A stretch of 32,356 nucleotides of DNA from Ectothiorhodospiraceae bacterium (GTDB lineage Bacteria > Pseudomonadota > Gammaproteobacteria > HK1), in assembly GCA_024234875.1 (NCBI GenBank), contig JACKNM010000037.1, positions 1 to 32,356 of the forward strand, in the 5' to 3' direction. Each line of letters opens with the position of its first letter. Position 1 is the stretch's first letter. The position numbers and the translations under genes are program-made. Positions 27,785-32,356 of this stretch are shown piece by piece. A model generated the notes under the pieces. The model saw nothing but the letters and a program-made list of their open reading frames with translations, was not told the origin of the DNA and made no database searches.

Positions 27785-30108
27785 GACACGAATCCCGGAA
27801 CCCCGGTCACGTCGGTCACCGGCACCCGGAACCCGAGGGTGCCGTCGCTGCGCCCCTTGCGGGACACGGCCGAGGTGATCGACGCCACCAGGTCACGCTC
27901 GGCCACCACCGAGCCAGCCACATGGACGTTGACCACGACGCCACCACCGGCGGCCGCCGATGACGTGCGCCCACCGAACCCACCGACAGGGATCACCGAG
28001 CCGCTGCGATCGGGGCGGAAGAACTCCTGGCCGCGCTCGTTCACGCGGTACCAGTGGTCGCCCTGCACCGGACCACCCGCCGCGCGGGGTGGGGAGTGCT
28101 GGGCGACGGTCGTACGTGAGGTGGATCGGACACTGCTGAGGCCTCCACCGCCGAGCCCGAGGAAGTCGGCCGCCGTGCCCGCGATGTCGACGACCCACTG
28201 CGTATGGATCTTGCCCTTGAGTCCCCACAAGGTGTCGCCGTACTCCTTCACCTTGCGCTTCGCGTCCTCGGAGTCGGTCGTGAAGTTCGTCAGCACCTCC
28301 GGTGGGGTCAGGTGCATAATCGTGATGAGCCCCTCGACCTCATCCTGCGTGTACCCGAGGTCACCGAGCAGCTCGATCAACCGCTGGCGGTAGCTCGCCA
28401 TGGATGCCGCCGAGTTGTCGGTCTGCGTCGCGGCCATCGCCGAGGCAGTCACGTAGTCGGTGAGGGCGCGGATGTTGGCGCGCCCCTCGTCCGTCGACGT
28501 GTCCAGCGACCGGCCGTTCTCGATCACCGACGCGGTGATGTTGTCCAGCGCCTCTTCGGCGTCGAGGTTCGCCGTCAACGGGGCGAACATCTCGTCGTAG
28601 TAGCCACGCACCCTCTCGCCCGCCACCTTGAACGCGTCGCCTGAGTCCTCCACGGTCGGGGTGAGGTCGCCAAGCCACCGGTCGGCCTTCTTGGCCTTCT
28701 CGGCGGCGTCATCGAGGTCGTCGGCTGTGCCAGCCGCTTCGCCGCCGAGGTCGCCGAGAGCGCCTGCGTACGTGTCGGTCCGCTCGGCAGCGCGGACGTT
28801 CTCCGCCGTCACCTCCGCGATGGCGTCGTCCAGCATCTTGGTCTCGCCACCCGCAGCCTTGACCGCGTCGCGCATCGCGTAGAGCGTCTCGATGTTCTCC
28901 TGGCCCGCGCGCACGAATCGGTCGGAGCCGAACTCGGCCCACATCGCGGCGAGCTTCGCCAGGTCATCGTTCGTGGCGCCCAGGAGCTTGTCGGAGGAGT
29001 CGATGGCGTCCGTCATCGACTGGCCCCACGCGGCGACCTCGTACGCCATCACAGCGAACCCGATCGCCCCAAGGGCAGTTCCGAGGCGCTTCGACCGCTT
29101 GCCGCCGTCCTCCATCGAGTCGTTCATTGCGTCGAGCGCAGCGCGGGTGCGAGACACCCCAGCCGCTCGGTCGCGGGTTGCCTCAGCGATCATCGAGACG
29201 TACGCGCGCCCGTCGCCGACCCCGCGCCTCATCAGCGACGCGACACTGCCGATCTGATCCCCCCACCGCAGCCAGGCATACCCCGCACCAGCAGCGCCGA
29301 CGATCGCCTGCTGCTGCCAGGAGTCGAGCTCCTGGAACCAGTCCGCCGCACCCGAGGCCGCGTTGGCCGCGGACTCGACAGCCGGCGCGAGCAGCCCGCC
29401 GACCGTCTCCGCGAGGTTGCCTGCAGACACCTTCGCCTTGTCGTAGGCGGTCGCCTGCGCCTCAGCCGAGCCCTCCACCTGCGACTCAACCTCGTCAAGG
29501 ATGATCTTCTGTGCACCGAGAAGATCGTTCTGCTCGACGAGTTGCTTGATCTGCTCCTTCTGGCTCGCCGAGAACGTCACGCCGACCCGCGTCAGCGCGG
29601 AGATGCCCTTCACCGGATCGTTGAGCGCCTTGCCGAGCAGGTTCGCGGCCTGCTTCGCGTCCCCCCCCATCGCCACCGACAGGTCGATCATCGTCTCGGT
29701 GGTGCGGTCGAAGACGTCGTTGCCTTCGCCCGCCTCGTTGCGGACCTTCTTGAACGTGAGGAGCCAGTTCTGCGCCGACTGGATCGCCTCGTCGTCGATG
29801 CCGGTCTTGCGGCTGATCTCGTTCGCGAGGTCGCCAACCGCGTCGGCCGTCTCCCACGCCTGCGCCCCCGTGGACTTCAGCACCGCCTCGGTCTGCTTCG
29901 CGACCTTCTGCGACTCGTTCCACTCGTTGAACGCGAACATCGCACCGGCCGCCACACCGAGATCGAGCATCTTGCCCTTGATCCCGTCGAGCGCCTTGCC
30001 GGTCGCCTTCTGGCTCTTGCCGGCGGCGGCGTCGAGGTCGTTGAGTGCCTTCTGCGCCTTGCGGGCGTCGCCGGTGATGACCAGCTCTAGACGCTTCTCG
30101 CGTGCCAT
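27781..30108 (-). CDS. Tail tape measure protein
   Basis: A 775-residue protein that sets tail length and passes DNA on injection. It starts with a coiled coil (LVITGDARKAQKALNDLDAA), then a helical body with ALNDPVKGISALTRVGVTFS and a hydrophobic stretch around residue 345 (LGTALGAIGFAVMAYEVAAW). It ends with a Gly/Ser-rich tail (VPVGGFGGR-like, then GGGVVVNVHVAGSVVAERDL) that is typical of tape measure C-termini. At about 1.5 angstrom per residue, a tail of roughly 115 nm is expected. It follows the chaperone frames by 4 nt. Length, composition and place make the call secure. Confidence 0.93.
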   Translation of the reverse strand: MAREKRLELVITGDARKAQKALNDLDAAAGKSQKATGKALDGIKGKMLDLGVAAGAMFAFNEWNESQKVAKQTEAVLKSTGAQAWETADAVGDLANEISRKTGIDDEAIQSAQNWLLTFKKVRNEAGEGNDVFDRTTETMIDLSVAMGGDAKQAANLLGKALNDPVKGISALTRVGVTFSASQKEQIKQLVEQNDLLGAQKIILDEVESQVEGSAEAQATAYDKAKVSAGNLAETVGGLLAPAVESAANAASGAADWFQELDSWQQQAIVGAAGAGYAWLRWGDQIGSVASLMRRGVGDGRAYVSMIAEATRDRAAGVSRTRAALDAMNDSMEDGGKRSKRLGTALGAIGFAVMAYEVAAWGQSMTDAIDSSDKLLGATNDDLAKLAAMWAEFGSDRFVRAGQENIETLYAMRDAVKAAGGETKMLDDAIAEVTAENVRAAERTDTYAGALGDLGGEAAGTADDLDDAAEKAKKADRWLGDLTPTVEDSGDAFKVAGERVRGYYDEMFAPLTANLDAEEALDNITASVIENGRSLDTSTDEGRANIRALTDYVTASAMAATQTDNSAASMASYRQRLIELLGDLGYTQDEVEGLITIMHLTPPEVLTNFTTDSEDAKRKVKEYGDTLWGLKGKIHTQWVVDIAGTAADFLGLGGGGLSSVRSTSRTTVAQHSPPRAAGGPVQGDHWYRVNERGQEFFRPDRSGSVIPVGGFGGRTSSAAAGGGVVVNVHVAGSVVAERDLVASITSAVSRKGRSDGTLGFRVPVTDVTGVPGFVS

Positions 30109-30112
30109 GCGA

Positions 30113-30241
30113 TCACCACCTTCCGACTGAGAGCAGGAGCACGTCGAGCTCGGCTGGGGTCAGCCGGTCGATGGTCCACGGGGCGATCTGCGGATAGCGG
30201 GACATGAGCGCGGGCCAGTCCCACAGGAGACCGGCCCTCAC
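30113..30241 (-). CDS. Second tail-assembly chaperone frame
   Basis: A 42-residue frame beginning at a GTG that overlaps the upstream stop (GTGA): VRAGLLWDWPALMSRYPQIA, then PWTIDRLTPAELDVLLL. Siphophages make a second chaperone product downstream of the first, usually by a -1 ribosomal frameshift. The two frames here have the right -1 relationship and overlap widely (the second is open to 30346). I see no convincing X-XXY-YYZ slippery site near the overlap, so coupled re-initiation at the GTG is equally possible. The gene lies 4 nt before the tape measure start. Confidence 0.6.
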   Translation of the reverse strand: MRAGLLWDWPALMSRYPQIAPWTIDRLTPAELDVLLLSVGRW

Positions 30242-30630
30242 GATTCCGGGGCGGCCTCGCCCTTCTCGGCGTCCACAGCCTCGGCGGCGTCGATCGCTTC
30301 GACCTGGACGGATGAGATCGAGGTGCCGGCGCATCGCTCGTCCCACTCGGACTCGACCTCGGCCAGCGTCACGTCCTCACCGCCGGCGAGCCGCGACACC
30401 CACCACGCAGCCACCACGCCCGGCAGGCCGCGGCCGAGCAGGTCGACCGGCTCGGCACGCAGCTCGGCGTGAAGGGTCCGCTGCACGCCGATCGGCACGT
30501 TGAACGCGGCGAAGCGGAACGTGAGGTCGGTGCCGATCGGGTGGATCTCCAGCACCGTGGCGGCACGACTCAGGCGCGCCGCCACCTCGTTCTCGGCTGC
30601 CTCTTGCTTCGGTCGCTTCGCTTTCGCCAC
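30238..30630 (-). CDS. Tail assembly chaperone
   Basis: A 130-residue protein just upstream of the tape measure. The beta-rich front (ATVLEIHPIGTDLTFRFAAF, NVPIGVQRTLHAEL) and acidic end (AIDAAEAVDAEKGEAAPES) match the gpG-type tail chaperones, which bind the tape measure and recruit the tail tube. Lys-rich residues at the start (MAKAKRPKQEAAENEV) are usual in this family. It is followed by a short -1 frame, as expected for a gpG/gpGT pair. Family assignment is from position and layout. Confidence 0.75.
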   Translation of the reverse strand: MAKAKRPKQEAAENEVAARLSRAATVLEIHPIGTDLTFRFAAFNVPIGVQRTLHAELRAEPVDLLGRGLPGVVAAWWVSRLAGGEDVTLAEVESEWDERCAGTSISSVQVEAIDAAEAVDAEKGEAAPES

Positions 30631-30643
30631 AGGGGCCCTCGTC

Positions 30644-31093
30644 TCAGTCGGGGAAGGCGCGCCGCATCAGGCGGTCGATGCCCTCGGAGTACGTCTCGAT
30701 CACGTCGTCGAGGTGGTCCGCGATCGCGTCGTTCAGCGCGTACGGACCCTCACCGCGCACGCCGACCTCGTAGGTGTTGCCGACCCACGGCTCGAACCTG
30801 GCGAACCGCTTGGATCCCCAGAACGCTCCGCGTGCGCCGTAGTTGCGCTGCCCCTTGCCCGCCGACGAGAGGCCGACGCGAGCGGCAGGAGCCGAGCCGT
30901 AGCCGCGGACGGCATCGGCGAAGTGGCGAGCAGGCCCACCAAGCGACGCCGCCTCCGAGCGTGCCCAACCGGCAACGTCGCGGGCCACCTCTCGGTGAAC
31001 CGTCGCAAGCTCACGCGTCCAGGAGCGGGGGTTGTCGAGCTTGCGGAGTTCGCGGCGAAGCTCCTTCAGGCCGACGAGCTGCGCCTGGGTCAT
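30644..31093 (-). CDS. HK97 gp10-like protein (head-tail joining or tail completion)
   Basis: A 149-residue protein with a helical N-terminus (LKELRRELRKLDNPRSWTRE, VHREVARDVAGWARSEAAS) and a beta/loop part with ARHFADAVRGYGSAPAARVG, GARGAFWGSKRFARFEPWVG, then IETYSEGIDRLMRRAF. These features occur in HK97 gp10/minor capsid family proteins that connect neck and tail. Unusually, it is encoded after the tail tube gene, not before it. The gap to the tube gene is 4 nt and the gap to the chaperone is 13 nt. The family assignment is plausible but not certain. Confidence 0.6.
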   Translation of the reverse strand: MTQAQLVGLKELRRELRKLDNPRSWTRELATVHREVARDVAGWARSEAASLGGPARHFADAVRGYGSAPAARVGLSSAGKGQRNYGARGAFWGSKRFARFEPWVGNTYEVGVRGEGPYALNDAIADHLDDVIETYSEGIDRLMRRAFPD

Positions 31094-31097
31094 CGGC

Positions 31098-32252
31098 TCA
31101 GATGGTGGACTCGGAGTTGACCAGCACCGCGGCGAGCAGGTCGGCGTTTGTGTTGCCGAGCGCCATCCACGGCACCGTCATCTTGTTGCGCGACCGGCCG
31201 TCGATCTTCGGCTCCGCACCGGGCGTGATCCGGACCTTGCTCGTGAGGGTCAGCGAGGTCGAACCGGCGACGAACGAGCGCACCAGGGAGAACTTCGTCC
31301 CGGCCCGGTACTTGGCGTACAGCGCCGCGTTGTACTCGCACTCGAAGCTGCCGGTGATCTCGAACCGCGAACCGTTCTCCTTCTGCTCGTGCGACCAGCG
31401 CGACCCGGCCCGGAAGTCGGTCTCGTCGATGGGGCACACCCACTCCTCGGAGCCGCCGTAGATCGACACCTCCGTGCCTGCGACCGACACGTGGGCGTGG
31501 TGCTGCTTGAGCAGCTTCTGGCCCGACGTGGTGTAGCTGGCGGTCGCCAGCGCCTTGCCGACCACCAGCGACAGGCCGGTGCCATCGGCGGTGGCCGCTG
31601 CCGAGATCGTGACCGACGTGGCCGAGTTGACCGCGGTGATCCACGCGCCGGCCGGGATGCCGGTGCCCGAGATGGACATGCCCTCGTACTCGTCGACCGC
31701 GGACGTGACCGTGACCGCCGTCGAGCCGTTGGTCGTCTCACACGACGTGAGCGTGCGGGAGCCGACGTCGACGCGCTGGCCCACCAGGTCCACCGAGACG
31801 TTCAGCTTCTCGCCCTGGTCGTAGGCGAGCCCGTAGGACTTCACCTTGCCACCGATCAGGGTGATCGGCTGGGTGGTCCCGGCGTCGTCGGTGATCCCCG
31901 CCTGAGCGGTGAACGAGTGGCCGTCCCATGTCGTCGGTTCGGCGATCGTGTGCGTGTAGGGGCCCGAGCCCGTGGTGGACACGCCTCCCGCGCCGAGGGC
32001 GTGCTTGATCCAGAAGCCAGCGCCGAGCGCGGTCAGCTCGCCCTCCCACTTGCCCGAGACGGTGACCGGGCCACCGTTGGACTGCCCCTCCTGCAACCCG
32101 TACAGCCCGGCGACACTGGCCTCCGATGAGGTCTGCGCGTCCTCGGCCGACCACTCGAACGAGATCGTCGGCAAGAACAGGGTCGGGGTGGTGACGACAC
32201 CGACCGACGACTCGTCGACGACGCCGAACTGGCTGGTGCGAGTGCTGCCCAT
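31098..32252 (-). CDS. Major tail (tube) protein with internal Ig-like insertion
   Basis: A 384-residue protein. The N-terminal part (GVVTTPTLFLPTISFEWSAE, QSNGGPVTVSGKWEGELTAL) and the later KLNVSVDLVGQRVDV and FRAGSRWSHEQKENGSRFEI match Phage_tail_2/TTP-like tube proteins. Between them, at about residues 165-250, an Ser/Thr/Ala-rich stretch (STAVTVTSAVDEYEGMSISG then IPAGAWITAVNSATSVTISA) looks like an Ig-like domain that would decorate the tube surface. The start overlaps the junction protein stop by one base (TGATG), with GACCCCAAGGAG as the binding site, the same words found in the early leader elements. It forms the tail tube around the tape measure. Confidence 0.88.
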   Translation of the reverse strand: MGSTRTSQFGVVDESSVGVVTTPTLFLPTISFEWSAEDAQTSSEASVAGLYGLQEGQSNGGPVTVSGKWEGELTALGAGFWIKHALGAGGVSTTGSGPYTHTIAEPTTWDGHSFTAQAGITDDAGTTQPITLIGGKVKSYGLAYDQGEKLNVSVDLVGQRVDVGSRTLTSCETTNGSTAVTVTSAVDEYEGMSISGTGIPAGAWITAVNSATSVTISAAATADGTGLSLVVGKALATASYTTSGQKLLKQHHAHVSVAGTEVSIYGGSEEWVCPIDETDFRAGSRWSHEQKENGSRFEITGSFECEYNAALYAKYRAGTKFSLVRSFVAGSTSLTLTSKVRITPGAEPKIDGRSRNKMTVPWMALGNTNADLLAAVLVNSESTI

Positions 32253-32356
32253 CAGGACTCCTTGGGGTCAGCGCCCACGGTGGGCGCGTCGGTCTTGGCC
32301 GCGGCCTTCTTGGCCGCGGAGGTCTTGGCGGGCTTCACCTCGGCGAAGCCCTGCGC
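32252..32356 (-). CDS. Small protein before tail tube, C-terminal part (enters from the right edge)
   Basis: Thirty-four codons read in from the last base without a start: AQGFAEVKPAKTSAAKKAAA and then KTDAPTVGADPKES. The TGA overlaps the tail tube ATG by one base. The Lys/Ala-rich tail resembles the end of the small gene at 1172-1348. The phase agrees exactly with the fragment at 1-135, giving one 79-residue protein if the ends are joined. Confidence 0.75.
   Translation of the reverse strand, partial: AQGFAEVKPAKTSAAKKAAAKTDAPTVGADPKES

Noticed and set aside
1..32356. tRNA or other structured RNA genes
   Set aside because: I saw no cloverleaf with a T-loop GGTTCGAATCC-type core. The sequence is almost fully occupied by coding frames outside the few gaps described.

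Overview
The window reads as a complete, circularly permuted genome of a small GC-rich siphovirus (long non-contractile tail, HK97-type head), opened inside a gene. Every gene I can support lies on the minus strand, so the map is best read from high to low coordinates. The host is probably an actinobacterium: the phage carries a WhiB-like iron-sulphur regulator (a family confined to actinobacteria and their phages), the sequence is visibly very GC-rich, and starts are ATG, GTG or occasionally TTG with strong GGAGG-type ribosome binding sites. Circularity is inferred. The codon frame of a 45-codon gene start at position 1 continues exactly into a 34-codon gene end at 32356, giving a plausible 79-residue protein, and the head-to-tail gene order becomes continuous only if the ends are joined.

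Structural region (7.3 kb down to 1, then 32.4 kb down to 25.8 kb): zinc-ribbon protein, HNH endonuclease, possible small terminase protein, large terminase, portal, prohead protease, major capsid, small acidic protein, head-tail connector, tail terminator-like protein, the junction protein, major tail tube, HK97 gp10-like protein, two tail-assembly chaperone frames, tape measure (775 aa), a single large tail hub protein with a lectin-like insertion, and a tail fibre. Lysis region (24.7-22.7 kb): a small soluble protein, an r1t-type holin, a 21-residue Trp/Arg-rich micro-ORF, a Cys-rich small protein, an amidase-2 endolysin, a coiled-coil/TM protein and a further membrane protein, closed by an intrinsic terminator at 22645-22676.

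Early region: a strong promoter overlapping a perfect palindrome (22470-22498) would produce a leaderless mRNA starting at a MerR/excisionase-type HTH gene. A winged-helix protein, a beta-helix repeat protein, an unknown protein and a membrane protein follow, all with 4-nt start/stop overlaps. From about 20.7 kb to 13.5 kb the sequence changes character. Recognisable genes (DUF2303 protein, pentapeptide-repeat protein, an 8-residue-repeat solenoid protein, a MazG-like pyrophosphohydrolase, a Gam-like nuclease inhibitor, a P-loop ATPase) are all broken by repeated small indels although their conserved peptides survive in alternating frames. I read this as an uncorrected stretch of assembly rather than real decay. 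Within it, a leader element (two GC-rich hairpins plus a ribosome binding site and the same first codons) occurs three times. Below 13.5 kb the sequence is clean again: HNH endonuclease and DNA methyltransferase, small proteins, a putative replication protein, WhiB, HTH and zinc-ribbon proteins down to a candidate late promoter at 7383-7411.

No integrase, immunity repressor, DNA polymerase, primase or replicative helicase was recognised. The simplest reading is a lytic phage that borrows the host replisome, though genes in the damaged block could hide some of these functions.
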